Source: Clostridiales bacterium
GTDB taxonomy: Bacteria; Bacillota; Clostridia; Saccharofermentanales; Saccharofermentanaceae
Assembly (NCBI GenBank): GCA_017527865.1
Contig: JAFXPN010000029.1
Coordinates: forward strand, 1 to 64,000
Length of the DNA stretch: 64,000 nt
Direction: 5' to 3'
The notes under the pieces were generated by a model. That model worked only from the letters and a program-made list of their open reading frames with translations. It did not search any database and had not been told where the DNA came from. A program made the translations under genes and the position numbers. This document shows, one piece after another, positions 43,467-52,827 of this stretch (positions within the stretch are counted from its first letter, which is position 1; the number at the start of each line of letters is the position of its first letter).

Positions 43467-43898
43467 ATGGCAAGAGACACAAAGAAGATCGATGCTAAGG
43501 GGAGGTTCTTTATTCCCGCGAAGCATAAGGATGACCTGGGTGAGCAGCTGGTGGTGACCAACAGCCTCGACTCGGGGTATCTTTGCGTCTATCCCGCCGA
43601 GAGCTTCAGGAAGGTCGCGGAGCAGATCGGAAAGCTCAATTCGATGGATCCGAGGGTGAGAAAGATGAGAAGGCTCATTATCGGAGAGGCTCTTGAGGTG
43701 TCGGTCGACACTGCCGGGAGGATCAAGGTTTCCGATGAGCTTTGGGAGCGCATCGGGGCGGAACACGGCGATGAGATATGCGTGTTCGATATCGACGGCA
43801 AGCTCGATATATGCACCAGGGCGCATTACGACAGTGAGGATCACGATCTGTCGTCGATCGCGGGTCTTGAGACTGATTACTTTGTGGAAGGCCTGTGA
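43467..43898 (+). CDS. mraZ: Transcriptional regulator MraZ
   Basis: 143 residues with two SpoVT/AbrB-like repeats: DAKGRFFIPAKHKDDLG near 9-25 and DTAGRIKVSDELWERIG near 82-98, the paired DxxGR motifs that define MraZ. It binds DNA at the head of the dcw cluster and autoregulates it in other bacteria. AAGAAGGG precedes the ATG. Its stop overlaps the rsmH start (TGATG). Confidence 0.95.
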   Translation: MARDTKKIDAKGRFFIPAKHKDDLGEQLVVTNSLDSGYLCVYPAESFRKVAEQIGKLNSMDPRVRKMRRLIIGEALEVSVDTAGRIKVSDELWERIGAEHGDEICVFDIDGKLDICTRAHYDSEDHDLSSIAGLETDYFVEGL

Positions 43899-44860
43899 TG
43901 CACACTGAGCGCGAAAAGGAGGAGTTCTCTCATGTCCCTGTCCTTTTCGACGAGTGCATGGAAGCGCTGAACATAAGACCTGACGGCATCTATGTGGACT
44001 GCACTGCAGGGGGCGGCGGCCACAGTGAAGGGATACTGGACAGGTTGGGGGAGAAGGGCATTCTGATCTCCCTCGATAAGGATGACGAGGCGCTTGCGGC
44101 CTGCAGGGCGAAGGCGGAGAAAAGAGGCGCTTCGAACTGGAAAACTGTAAAGTCGGATTTCTCGGGTATTGCAGAAGTCCTTGACGATATGAACATTGAA
44201 AACGTTGACGGAATACTGGCAGATCTAGGCGTGTCGTCCCATCAGATCGATACCGCGGAAAGGGGCTTCTCTTACGCGTCGGACGGACCTCTGGACATGA
44301 GGATGGACAAGACGCAGAAGCTGTCGGCTTATGAGGTTGTCAACACCTATGATAAGGAAAGGCTCGAGCAGATCTTCAGGCTCTACGGCGAAGAGCGGTA
44401 TGCCGGAAGGATCGCGGAGGGGATCGTAAGGGACAGGAAACAGGAGCCCTTTGATTCCACTTTGAAGCTCGCAGGGAAGATCGCATCCTATATGCCCGCA
44501 AAGGCGCGCAATGAGGATCAGCATCCCGCAAGACGGTGCTTCCAGGCCATAAGGATCGAGGTGAACGGTGAGCTCGATTCAGTCAGGACTCTTCTGAGGG
44601 AGGGCCCCAAGAGGCTGTCGGACGGCGGCAGAATGGCGGTCATAAGCTTCCATTCGCTTGAGGACAGGATCGTGAAAGAGGAGTTCAGGACTCTTCAGGA
44701 TCCGTGCATCTGTCCGAAGGATCTTCCGAGGTGCGTATGCGGCAGGAAGAGCATGGGAAAGGTGATAACGAGAAAGCCCGTAACCGCAACGGAAGAGGAA
44801 CTTAAAAGAAATAACAGATCTCACAGCGCTAAGCTTAGGATCTTTGAAAGAGTGAAGTAA
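43898..44860 (+). CDS. rsmH: 16S rRNA (cytosine(1402)-N4)-methyltransferase RsmH
   Basis: 320 residues. The SAM site reads DCTAGGGGHSEGIL near 30-43, HVPVLFDE is the family N-terminus, and DLGVSSHQID and GFSYASDGPLDMRMD are signature blocks. It methylates C1402 of 16S rRNA. I place the start at the ATG at 43898, which overlaps the mraZ stop; a GTG one codon earlier is possible. Confidence 0.96.
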   Translation: MHTEREKEEFSHVPVLFDECMEALNIRPDGIYVDCTAGGGGHSEGILDRLGEKGILISLDKDDEALAACRAKAEKRGASNWKTVKSDFSGIAEVLDDMNIENVDGILADLGVSSHQIDTAERGFSYASDGPLDMRMDKTQKLSAYEVVNTYDKERLEQIFRLYGEERYAGRIAEGIVRDRKQEPFDSTLKLAGKIASYMPAKARNEDQHPARRCFQAIRIEVNGELDSVRTLLREGPKRLSDGGRMAVISFHSLEDRIVKEEFRTLQDPCICPKDLPRCVCGRKSMGKVITRKPVTATEEELKRNNRSHSAKLRIFERVK

Positions 44861-44876
44861 CAGGAAGGGAAGACGG

Positions 44877-45434
44877 ATGTCTACTGTTAAAACAGACGAA
44901 TTCTATACCGAGATATACATGCCCATATCGAGGCAGGTATTTGAGTACCCCGATCTTTCCGAACAGGCAACAGAAGAGCATAAAAAGGAACTCGCAAAAA
45001 AAGAACAGAAGATAATAAGAAAGAACAGCAGGAGCATACTGTTTGAGACCGTTGTGGCGATCGGGCTCATCATATCGGTAGGCATGTTCTTTATGCTCCT
45101 TATCAATCCGCAGGTGGGACTTGCGGAACTCGCGAAGGATAATTCCGATCTCAAGGATGAGATTGCGGTGTTGAAGAGAAACATCCTTGACTCGGAAGAA
45201 GACGTAAACGGTATTACGGATATGGACAGCATCAGAGCGCAGGCGCTCGCTCTCGGAATGCAGGATCCGAACACGAATCAGGTCGTGTCGATCCCGATGC
45301 CTGAGGATGACAAACTCGTCACTATGGTATCATATGATGAGGAGTTCGGAATCAGCGAGGAAGCGTATAACAACGCGGTGGAGGCTCTGACAAACCATTA
45401 CCTCGAAGAAGCATCGGTTGATCAAAGTGAGTGA
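44877..45434 (+). CDS. ftsL: FtsL-like septum protein
   Basis: 185 residues: a cytoplasmic N-terminus of about 58 residues, rich in Lys and Glu, one membrane helix near 59-81, then a leucine-heptad coiled coil (LAELAKDNSDLKDEIAVLKRNI). That is the FtsL/DivIC plan, and the position between rsmH and the PBP is the usual place of ftsL. Sequence identity in FtsL is always low, so topology and synteny carry the call. A 50-residue acidic tail follows the coiled coil and is longer than usual. Confidence 0.82.
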   Translation: MSTVKTDEFYTEIYMPISRQVFEYPDLSEQATEEHKKELAKKEQKIIRKNSRSILFETVVAIGLIISVGMFFMLLINPQVGLAELAKDNSDLKDEIAVLKRNILDSEEDVNGITDMDSIRAQALALGMQDPNTNQVVSIPMPEDDKLVTMVSYDEEFGISEEAYNNAVEALTNHYLEEASVDQSE

Positions 45435-47847
45435 CAATAATAATACAAATCAGCAAGACCGGAATAAAGAACTTCAGAAAAGAGAAAAGAGCGAGAGGAT
45501 ATCATTGGGATTTACTCTCGCGATCTTTGCTGTTATAGGGCTTTTCGCGCTGTATCTTATCGCGGATCTTTACAAGACGACTGTGCTTGAATATGACACA
45601 TATGCAAGGGCAGCTTCCGATCAGCAGTGGAGGATGATGTCATACGAGGCCGACAGAGGTGTCATCTATGACGCGAATCTTATGCCGCTGGCTTCGAATA
45701 CTTATAACTATACTGTTGTAATATCTCCTAAGACCCTGATGAGCAGTTCGTCGATCCAGAGCGGGACTCTCACGAGGACACAGCTCATCACCGATCTGTC
45801 GGAGCTTCTCGGACTTACATATGAAGATATCGATGCGGTGCTGCCGGTCGATCCCGATGATACGACGGATGAGCGCAATGACGTCGCGGGAATGGACCTC
45901 GTAAGGAATCTTGAAGCGGAACCTGCTGAGGCGGCCAAGGCTTACTGCACCCAGCACAGTCTTGCGGGCATATCATTTCTCGCGGTTCCCCAGAGATACT
46001 ATAACTACGGAAGCCTTGCGGCGCAGGTTATCGGATACGCGAGGAATGACGGCGTCAGCCTGAACGGCGTTTACGGACTGGAAGCTTATTACAACAGTGT
46101 GCTGTCGGGTTCTGACGGATACAGATATTCGGAGGTCGATCAGGGAACTGAGGGAGTCCTGCCGTATTCCGATGCGATTACCCAGCCTGCCGTAAACGGC
46201 AACAACCTTGTTCTCAACATCGATATGAATATACAGCGAATAGCCGAGGAGGTATGCAGGAGCGCCTATATCCAGTATGCCCCGAGGGACGGAATATGCG
46301 CTATCGTCATGGATCCTTATACGGATGCGGTGCTCGCGATGGTATCGCTTCCCGATTATGATCTTAACGATCCGTACGGAATTCCCTACGGCATGGATCC
46401 CATAACATGGAATGCCACGGACGAAGACGCGCAGATAGAATACATCATGGGAAACGTATGGCGTAACCGCTGTATCTCCGATACTTACGAGCCCGGTTCG
46501 ACTTTTAAGGCTCTCACCACCTGCATAGCGTTCGAAGAAAACCTTACTAACGAGAATGAGGAGTTCTCCGATGCTCCTATCCAGGTATCCGACATCGATA
46601 CGATATCCTGCTGGATGCAGAAACAGAACGGCGGCAACCACGGTACAGAGAGTCTGAGACAGGCGTTCGAGAATTCGTGCAATCCCATTTTCGTTCAGCT
46701 TGCTCAGCGCATCGGGGTTAACAGGTATTACGAATATGTTCACATGTTCGGATTCTACGATACAACGGGCATCGATCTTCCTGCTGAAGGTACGGGCATC
46801 TTCCATACCGAGCCTTCGGTCATCGACTTGAGCTGTCTGTCATTCGGCGAATCCGCGACGGTTACGCCCATCCAGCTTATCAACACATACTGCGCGATCG
46901 TGAACGGCGGCAATCTTATGGTGCCCCACGTTGTGCACTACATAACCGATGAGAACAACAATATCATCGATGAGATAGAACCTGAGGTCGTCAGGACCAT
47001 ATTCTCCCCTGAGACCTGTGAGAGGGTAAGACAGCTGATGATCAACGTTGTCGATGAAGGAACGGGTTCTGCGGGTAAAGTCCCCGGCTACTATGTGGCG
47101 GGCAAGACGTCTACTTCTACTATCGAGACCGGCGAATATGCCGGAGCCCACGTTCTTTCCTTCTCGTGCTTTGCCCCGTCGTATGACCCGAGGATCGCGG
47201 TGCTCGTAGTGCTCAACAAGCCCGCGGAGAATTCGGTCGGTTCTTCTGCCGCGGCTGCCACTGCTGCCCGCATAGTCGAGAATACATTGAGATACATGGG
47301 TGTGCCCCGTATCCTCACGGAAGAGGATTACGAGCAGCTCACCACGAGATACTGGGTCCAGCCCGTTGTAGGCCTGACGGCGACCGAGGCTTCATCCAGG
47401 ATCGGATATAACGGCATATCCTGCGTATACGGTTCCACGAATATGACTGCCGATACCGTAGTAGGATATACATATCCTTCGACTGATGCTCAGCTGTACT
47501 CGAGCGGCATAGTTATGCTCTATCCCGAGAGCGATAATATCCAGTGGCTCACGAGCACCGTTCCGAACCTGTCCGGCAAGACTGCGATCGAATGCATGGA
47601 AGCTTTAAGGGATGTTAATCTCAACTGCATGATCGAAGGTGATGTTATGGGCATATGCGTGAGCCAGAGCGATCTGTCCGGCGCTGTCCTGCAGTCAGGG
47701 TCGATCGTGACGGTTACGCTGGAGAACACACAGATCGCTCCCGATCAGGATGCTTATGAGACAGCTTCGGACAATGAAGACGGCGTGGTCTCCGATGACG
47801 GGGAAACAGATGAAGAAGGCGAAGGACAGGGAGGTGCAGTAGGCTGA
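45427..47847 (+). CDS. Class B penicillin-binding protein with PASTA domains (SpoVD/PBP2x-like)
   Basis: Septal transpeptidase of about 806 residues: a cytoplasmic N-terminus, one helix near 30-50, PBP dimerisation domain, transpeptidase and two PASTA domains near 650-775. The catalytic S358 lies in GSTFK and S417 in SCN. The third motif, normally KTG, reads K560-T-S. The GTG at 45427 overlaps the ftsL stop; a TTG at 45418 is also in frame and neither has a clear ribosome site. The tail is very acidic. Confidence 0.9.
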   Translation: MSDNNNTNQQDRNKELQKREKSERISLGFTLAIFAVIGLFALYLIADLYKTTVLEYDTYARAASDQQWRMMSYEADRGVIYDANLMPLASNTYNYTVVISPKTLMSSSSIQSGTLTRTQLITDLSELLGLTYEDIDAVLPVDPDDTTDERNDVAGMDLVRNLEAEPAEAAKAYCTQHSLAGISFLAVPQRYYNYGSLAAQVIGYARNDGVSLNGVYGLEAYYNSVLSGSDGYRYSEVDQGTEGVLPYSDAITQPAVNGNNLVLNIDMNIQRIAEEVCRSAYIQYAPRDGICAIVMDPYTDAVLAMVSLPDYDLNDPYGIPYGMDPITWNATDEDAQIEYIMGNVWRNRCISDTYEPGSTFKALTTCIAFEENLTNENEEFSDAPIQVSDIDTISCWMQKQNGGNHGTESLRQAFENSCNPIFVQLAQRIGVNRYYEYVHMFGFYDTTGIDLPAEGTGIFHTEPSVIDLSCLSFGESATVTPIQLINTYCAIVNGGNLMVPHVVHYITDENNNIIDEIEPEVVRTIFSPETCERVRQLMINVVDEGTGSAGKVPGYYVAGKTSTSTIETGEYAGAHVLSFSCFAPSYDPRIAVLVVLNKPAENSVGSSAAAATAARIVENTLRYMGVPRILTEEDYEQLTTRYWVQPVVGLTATEASSRIGYNGISCVYGSTNMTADTVVGYTYPSTDAQLYSSGIVMLYPESDNIQWLTSTVPNLSGKTAIECMEALRDVNLNCMIEGDVMGICVSQSDLSGAVLQSGSIVTVTLENTQIAPDQDAYETASDNEDGVVSDDGETDEEGEGQGGAVG

Positions 47848-47848
47848 C

Positions 47849-49375
47849 ATGACGATAGAAAGACTCCTGGAAAACACTCCTTATAAGCTCATTGCGGGCT
47901 CTTTGACGAAGGACATTACGTCCGTGGAATATGATTCGCGAAAAGCAGTCCCCGGCAGCTGCTTTATTGCCGTCAAAGGATTTACATCGGACGGACACGG
48001 ATTTATCAGTACCGCTTTGGAAAACGGAGCTTCTCTGATAGTTGCCGAGGAAGGCAATGAAGTGTTCACGGAAGAGGATCTTAAAGCGATGGCGGAACCC
48101 AAAGATGCATGCGTTATAACGGTCCCCGATTCGCGTAAGGCTTCAGCATATCTTGCGGCTTCGTTCTTTGGCCATCCGGAGAACAGCCTGCACATGATCG
48201 GCGTGACCGGCACCAAGGGCAAGACGACGATCACATATATGATCCGCAATATCCTTGAGAAGAGCGGAAAGAAGACCGGCCTTATCGGGACCGTGTGCAA
48301 CATGATCGGCGATGAGAAGATCCATGCTGCGCATACGACTCCAGAAGCGCGCGATACATATGAGCTTCTGGCAAAGATGGTGTCGGAGGGCGCGGATACA
48401 TGCATCATGGAGGTGTCGAGCCAGGGACTTAAGCTCGACAGGGTATACGGGATCAATTACGAGATAGGCTGTTTTACCAATTTCTATGAGGATCATATCG
48501 GCGGCAACGAACACCCCGATATGGAAGATTATTTCAATTGCAAGATGAAGCTCTGGCAGCAGTCGGAAACGGCTGTCGTCAATGCGGATATACCCGAGAT
48601 AGCAGAGGTCACGGCATCCGTCATGAGTAATAACGTCAAACTCATTACATACGGTCTGACTGACCTTTGCGACATCATGGCATATGACCTTGTTCCCGGG
48701 ATAAAGAACGGCGTGAGCGGCACGTATTTTAATATCACGAGTCCCTGGTACTGCGGCAGGTTCTTTGCAGCAATCCCGGGCGAATTCAATGTGTATAATG
48801 CTCTCTGCGCGATCACCGTGGCGTACCTTGCAGGCGCTGATACCGACAGCATCAGGCTGGGGCTTGAGACCGTCGAAGTGCCGGGCAGGCTTCAGCCTGT
48901 AAGAAACGATCTCGGCATTACGGTGCTCGTTGACTATGCCCATAATGCCGCAAGCCTTGAGAATGTGCTTAAGACTCTGAAGAAAGTCGGAGAAGGAAAA
49001 GTCATAACCGTATTCGGCTGCGGAGGCGACAGATCCCATACGAGAAGATTCGAGATGGGTGAGGTCGCGGGAAAACTCTCGGATCATACCATCGTGACAT
49101 CGGACAACCCGAGGACCGAAGATCCCGATGTGATCATCGGTCATATCGTATCGGCTATTGAAAAGACTGACGGAAGCTTCGAGACTGAGCCTGACCGCGC
49201 CTTGGCGATAGAGAAGGCGATCGATGCCGCGAAGCCCGGAGATATAGTCCTCATCGCGGGCAAGGGACACGAGGATTATCAGATCTTCAAGGACAGGACC
49301 ATACACTTTGATGACTGCGAGCAGGCATCGGAGGCAATAGACAGGATAAGGCGCAGACGCAATGACCAGGATTAA
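47849..49375 (+). CDS. murE: UDP-N-acetylmuramoyl-tripeptide synthetase MurE
   Basis: 508 residues. The ATP loop GVTGTKGKTT lies near 116-125, with the Mur ligase middle domain after it. The DNPR motif near 419-422 is the mark of enzymes that add meso-diaminopimelate, so the wall is probably the DAP type. It ligates the third residue to UDP-MurNAc-L-Ala-D-Glu in the cytoplasm. It abuts the PBP stop and overlaps ftsW by 14 bases; mraY, murF and murD, often next, are missing. Confidence 0.95.
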   Translation: MTIERLLENTPYKLIAGSLTKDITSVEYDSRKAVPGSCFIAVKGFTSDGHGFISTALENGASLIVAEEGNEVFTEEDLKAMAEPKDACVITVPDSRKASAYLAASFFGHPENSLHMIGVTGTKGKTTITYMIRNILEKSGKKTGLIGTVCNMIGDEKIHAAHTTPEARDTYELLAKMVSEGADTCIMEVSSQGLKLDRVYGINYEIGCFTNFYEDHIGGNEHPDMEDYFNCKMKLWQQSETAVVNADIPEIAEVTASVMSNNVKLITYGLTDLCDIMAYDLVPGIKNGVSGTYFNITSPWYCGRFFAAIPGEFNVYNALCAITVAYLAGADTDSIRLGLETVEVPGRLQPVRNDLGITVLVDYAHNAASLENVLKTLKKVGEGKVITVFGCGGDRSHTRRFEMGEVAGKLSDHTIVTSDNPRTEDPDVIIGHIVSAIEKTDGSFETEPDRALAIEKAIDAAKPGDIVLIAGKGHEDYQIFKDRTIHFDDCEQASEAIDRIRRRRNDQD

Positions 49376-50597
49376 AGCCCAGCCCAAAAGCAATATCCCG
49401 ATGATGCTCATGATGTTTGCGGCAGTCATGTTCGGCCTTGTCATCCTCTATTCCGTATCGGGACCTGCAGGATATGCGAAGTCGGATCACGATTCCGCAT
49501 TCTATCTTAAGAAGCAGATCATCTATACGCTGGTAGGACTGGGAGTTGCTCTGGCGATATCATTCTTCCCCGTCAATTTCTTTAAAAATCCGCTTGTCTT
49601 TACCGGAGCCTACATAATAAGTCTCGGACTGGCCGTTGCAGTCAGATTTGTGGGTAAGGAACTCAACGGCGCGAGAAGATGGATCATGCTCGGACCTGTC
49701 GAAGTGCAGGTCAGTGAGATCTGTAAAGTTGCGCTTGTAATCGCTCTTGCGGGTTACCGGGAATATATCATACAGCTGAGGCAGAGGGGCGGGTTAAGAT
49801 CCAAGACGCACAAGAAGCAGGCGTGGAATCATGCTTTCTTCGACTTCATCCTTCCTGTCGGTGCCTGTCTGCTCGTTGACGTATTCATTCTTTTCCAGCC
49901 GCATTTCTCGTGCTTCATCATCATCGGTTTTATCGTGTTCATGTGCACACTTAATTCAGGCGTGAGCTGGCGCTCGTGGCTGCTTGGCGGCCTTACGCTG
50001 CTTCTCGTGGGGATAATCTTTGTCGGAACATATGTCGCAGTCAATCCGAATTTCCGTAAGAACTTCGAGCACGTATACCAAAGATTCAACATCTTCGCTT
50101 CAACGAGCGGCGACGAGAATGTCGAGGTAACGGAGGACGAGACCCGTCAGGTTACCAATGCCCACAATGCGCTGGGTTCCGGAGGCATGTGGGGAAGAGG
50201 AATAGGATCATCCCGCGCGAAATACAATTACGTCTCAGAGGCTCAGAATGACTATATATTCTCGATATATGTAGAGGAGACGGGCTTCGTCGGAGGGGCG
50301 GTGCTGATATTTATTTACCTTCTGATGTTCGCGATGTTCGTGACAGTCGTCATACGCGCGGACAGTATATTCACGAGAATGCTCGCAACGGGCTGCACAT
50401 CGTTTATAATACTGCAGGCGGTCCTCAATATAGCAGTTGAGCTGCAGGTCATTCCTGCGACCGGAGTCACATTGCCGTTCGTCAGTTACGGCGGAAGTGC
50501 GCAGATAATGCTGCTCGTCGCATACGGATTCATCCTGTGCGTGGCAAGGAGCGGAACATATACGATAGTAAAAGACAGGCCGGAGAAACTTGCATGA
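49362..50597 (+). CDS. ftsW: SEDS peptidoglycan polymerase FtsW
   Basis: 411 residues with about ten membrane helices. SEDS marks are present: NGARRWIMLGPVEVQVSEICKVALV near 98-122, GSGGMWGRGIGSSRAKYNYVSEAQNDYIFSIYVEE split by loops near 268-302, and PFVSYGGSAQIM near the end. The first block holds the region of the conserved catalytic Asp/Glu surface. It polymerises lipid II together with the septal PBP above. Starts inside murE and ends inside murG's ATG (4-base overlap), so it is tightly coupled. Confidence 0.93.
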   Translation: MTRIKAQPKSNIPMMLMMFAAVMFGLVILYSVSGPAGYAKSDHDSAFYLKKQIIYTLVGLGVALAISFFPVNFFKNPLVFTGAYIISLGLAVAVRFVGKELNGARRWIMLGPVEVQVSEICKVALVIALAGYREYIIQLRQRGGLRSKTHKKQAWNHAFFDFILPVGACLLVDVFILFQPHFSCFIIIGFIVFMCTLNSGVSWRSWLLGGLTLLLVGIIFVGTYVAVNPNFRKNFEHVYQRFNIFASTSGDENVEVTEDETRQVTNAHNALGSGGMWGRGIGSSRAKYNYVSEAQNDYIFSIYVEETGFVGGAVLIFIYLLMFAMFVTVVIRADSIFTRMLATGCTSFIILQAVLNIAVELQVIPATGVTLPFVSYGGSAQIMLLVAYGFILCVARSGTYTIVKDRPEKLA

Positions 50598-51694
50598 AGC
50601 GCTTTATAGTAACGGGAGGCGGAACATCGGGACATATCAATCCCGCGATAACCATAGCCGATGCCCTTATGCGCCGCTATAAGGAGTCTGAAGGATGCGA
50701 GATCATCTTTACGGGCAGGCGCGAGGGCCTTGAGGGCGAGCTCGTTCCCAAAGCGGGATACGAGCTTAAGAATGTTACGGCCAAGCCTTTCCCCATGAAG
50801 CCTTCCCCGAGGATGATCAAGGCGCTGAAAGCTTTTGAGGAAGGGAAGAAACAGTGCGTCGGGATCATACGTGATTTCAGGCCCGATGCCGTTATCGGGA
50901 CAGGCGGATATGTCTGCGCCCCGATGCTGGAGGCTGCGGCTTCGCTCAAGGTCCCCGTGATAATACATGAGGCGAATGCGTTCCCCGGAAGGGCTAACAA
51001 GATGATGGGAAGGAAGGCGGCTCTGGTGCTCACAGGCTTCCCCGGTCTCGAAAAGGATTTCCCCAAGGCTTCCCGCGTCGTCTGTACCGGCAATCCCATC
51101 AAGACGTCCGTAACCCGTTATGATATGGATTCCGCAAGGGAAAAGCTGGGACTTGCTCCCGGTGACAGACTGGTATTTGCCATGGGCGGAAGTCTGGGAT
51201 CCAAGACGATAAACGATTTTGTGATCGATGCGGCGGGACGCCCCGAATTCGCGGGTGTAAGATTCGTTCTGGGTTCCGGGAAGCAGCAGACATCGAAGAT
51301 AGAAGAGAACCAAAAGATCCCGGAAAACCTTGAGATCCATGAATACATCAGCGATCCGGGTGTTTATATGGCTGCGGCCGACATATCCGTCACAAGGGCG
51401 GGAGCCGTCACCTGCGCGGAGACGGCTGCGATAGGATCATGCTCCGTGCTGGTCCCCTATCCCTATGCGGCCCATGATCATCAGACTTATAACGCTTCCG
51501 CTTTCGAGAAGGTCGGAGGATGCGTGCTCGTGGCGGATAAGGATGTTGCCGGAGGAAAGCTCTTCTCCATTCTTAAAGAGCTTCTCGATGATGAACCCCG
51601 CAGAATGGAGATAAGGCGCAATGCAAAGAAGCTTGCCGTACTTGACTGTGACGACAGGATCGTAAAGGCGATAGAGGAGACGATCGGTGAGTGA
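50594..51694 (+). CDS. murG: UDP-GlcNAc:lipid I GlcNAc transferase MurG
   Basis: 366 residues from the ATG at 50594. The N-terminal GGGTSGHINPA loop (8-18) and the C-terminal SRAGAVTCAE-like segment (VTRAGAVTCAE) are family signatures, and GTGGYVCAP near 100 is the mid-domain motif. It adds GlcNAc to lipid I on the cytoplasmic face of the membrane. Its stop overlaps the ftsQ GTG start by 8 bases. Confidence 0.95.
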   Translation: MKRFIVTGGGTSGHINPAITIADALMRRYKESEGCEIIFTGRREGLEGELVPKAGYELKNVTAKPFPMKPSPRMIKALKAFEEGKKQCVGIIRDFRPDAVIGTGGYVCAPMLEAAASLKVPVIIHEANAFPGRANKMMGRKAALVLTGFPGLEKDFPKASRVVCTGNPIKTSVTRYDMDSAREKLGLAPGDRLVFAMGGSLGSKTINDFVIDAAGRPEFAGVRFVLGSGKQQTSKIEENQKIPENLEIHEYISDPGVYMAAADISVTRAGAVTCAETAAIGSCSVLVPYPYAAHDHQTYNASAFEKVGGCVLVADKDVAGGKLFSILKELLDDEPRRMEIRRNAKKLAVLDCDDRIVKAIEETIGE

Positions 51695-52730
51695 AGAAAA
51701 AGACAAAGTAACCGCCGAAGAGAATAAAGACAATGATGAGAATGCCGGGCAGGAGGCGTCTGCTTCCGTGATCTCGGAAGAGGAGAATGCGGAAGGCAAA
51801 GCCGGTGAGTCGGGTGAACAGTCTCAGGAAGAAACTGATGAGGGCGCGTCGGAAGAAAAGGCGGAAGCCGTAACAGAACCTGAGAGGCCTGCCGCCGGGA
51901 AGAAGGTTCGGGCCCGCAAACCAGAGGCGGACGTCCCGAAGAAAGAATACCTTCCCGATTTTCCTTTTGAATTCAGGACCGTAATATCCGTGCTGGGGGT
52001 AATAACGCTCCTCGCCGTTGTATGGCTGCTGGCATTTCATCCTGCCATGTGGATCGAGAACATAGAGGTCAACGGCAATTATGAATTCACTGACGAACAG
52101 ATCATGGATGCGCTGGGAATACATCCGGGAGATTACATCCTGAAGCCTACGATGATGAAGAGCAGGGCTCTTAAGAGGAGTACGCCTTACATCGAAGGAG
52201 TAAGTGTCAGGATAAGCCTTCCGTCAACTGTCATCATAGATGTAACGGAACGGCATAAGCTCGCATATATAAAAGTGCCGGACGGTTGTGTCGCGATAGA
52301 TGCCGACGGCACTATCCTGGATTTCATATCCTCTGATACGGAAGACCTGAGGCCCGTTCTGGCCGGACTGGATCTGCAGGGTGTCGTGATAGGGCAGCGG
52401 ACCGATATCGCCGAATCACTCAAGTTCAGAAAGATGATCCTTGTGCTCGGCGCCGTTCTCGATGCGGACAGGGGCAGCCGCAGGGATGACGGATACCATT
52501 TTTACGACAGTGTAAGGGAAGTAAGGATCGTGTCCTCGGGCCTTATATTCCTTACGGTCGAACTGCCGAACGGGTCTGTTCTCCAGGTTAAGCTTGCCGG
52601 GGTCGAGAACATCGATGAGAATATGCAGTGGCTTCTGTATGCCATAAGAGGAGGCGCGTTCGAGGACCTGCCTGCAGGGTCTCTCGACATGACCGATGAA
52701 GAGAAGATATATCATGCTTATAACAATTAA
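51687..52730 (+). CDS. ftsQ: FtsQ/DivIB-type cell division protein
   Basis: 347 residues. An acidic, low-complexity cytoplasmic tail of about 90 residues (Glu/Ala-rich) precedes one membrane helix near 97-115, then a POTRA domain (IENIEVNGNYEFTDEQIMDALG) and the FtsQ beta domain. The long acidic tail is typical of DivIB. It starts with GTG, with GAGGAGA upstream, inside murG. It links FtsL/DivIC to the synthase complex. Confidence 0.9.
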   Translation: MSEEKDKVTAEENKDNDENAGQEASASVISEEENAEGKAGESGEQSQEETDEGASEEKAEAVTEPERPAAGKKVRARKPEADVPKKEYLPDFPFEFRTVISVLGVITLLAVVWLLAFHPAMWIENIEVNGNYEFTDEQIMDALGIHPGDYILKPTMMKSRALKRSTPYIEGVSVRISLPSTVIIDVTERHKLAYIKVPDGCVAIDADGTILDFISSDTEDLRPVLAGLDLQGVVIGQRTDIAESLKFRKMILVLGAVLDADRGSRRDDGYHFYDSVREVRIVSSGLIFLTVELPNGSVLQVKLAGVENIDENMQWLLYAIRGGAFEDLPAGSLDMTDEEKIYHAYNN

Positions 52731-52736
52731 ATAACA

Positions 52737-52750
52737 AGTAAGTTTACTTA
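52737..52750. repeat. Palindrome upstream of the ftsZ promoter
   Basis: AAGTAA-GT-TTACTT, a perfect 6-bp inverted repeat just before the -35. It could be a weak terminator stem for ftsQ or a regulator site. Confidence 0.35.
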
Positions 52751-52752
52751 TT

Positions 52753-52781
52753 TGCATTAAAAACAAAAAAAGATTAACATT
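52753..52781 (+). promoter_or_regulatory. ftsZ promoter
   Basis: TTGCAT (52753-52758) and TAACAT (52776-52781) with a 17-base spacer in the 97-base AT-rich gap before ftsZ. It would give ftsZ expression beyond that of the upstream cluster. Confidence 0.5.
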
Positions 52782-52827
52782 AGAATGCATTTTAATAGAT
52801 AAAAACAGATACACGGAGGATCTGACG

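Noticed and set aside
48143..49444. 433-codon open frame on the minus strand opposite murE
   Set aside because: It lies wholly antisense to murE, has no ribosome site or domain, and arises from the codon pattern of the real gene.
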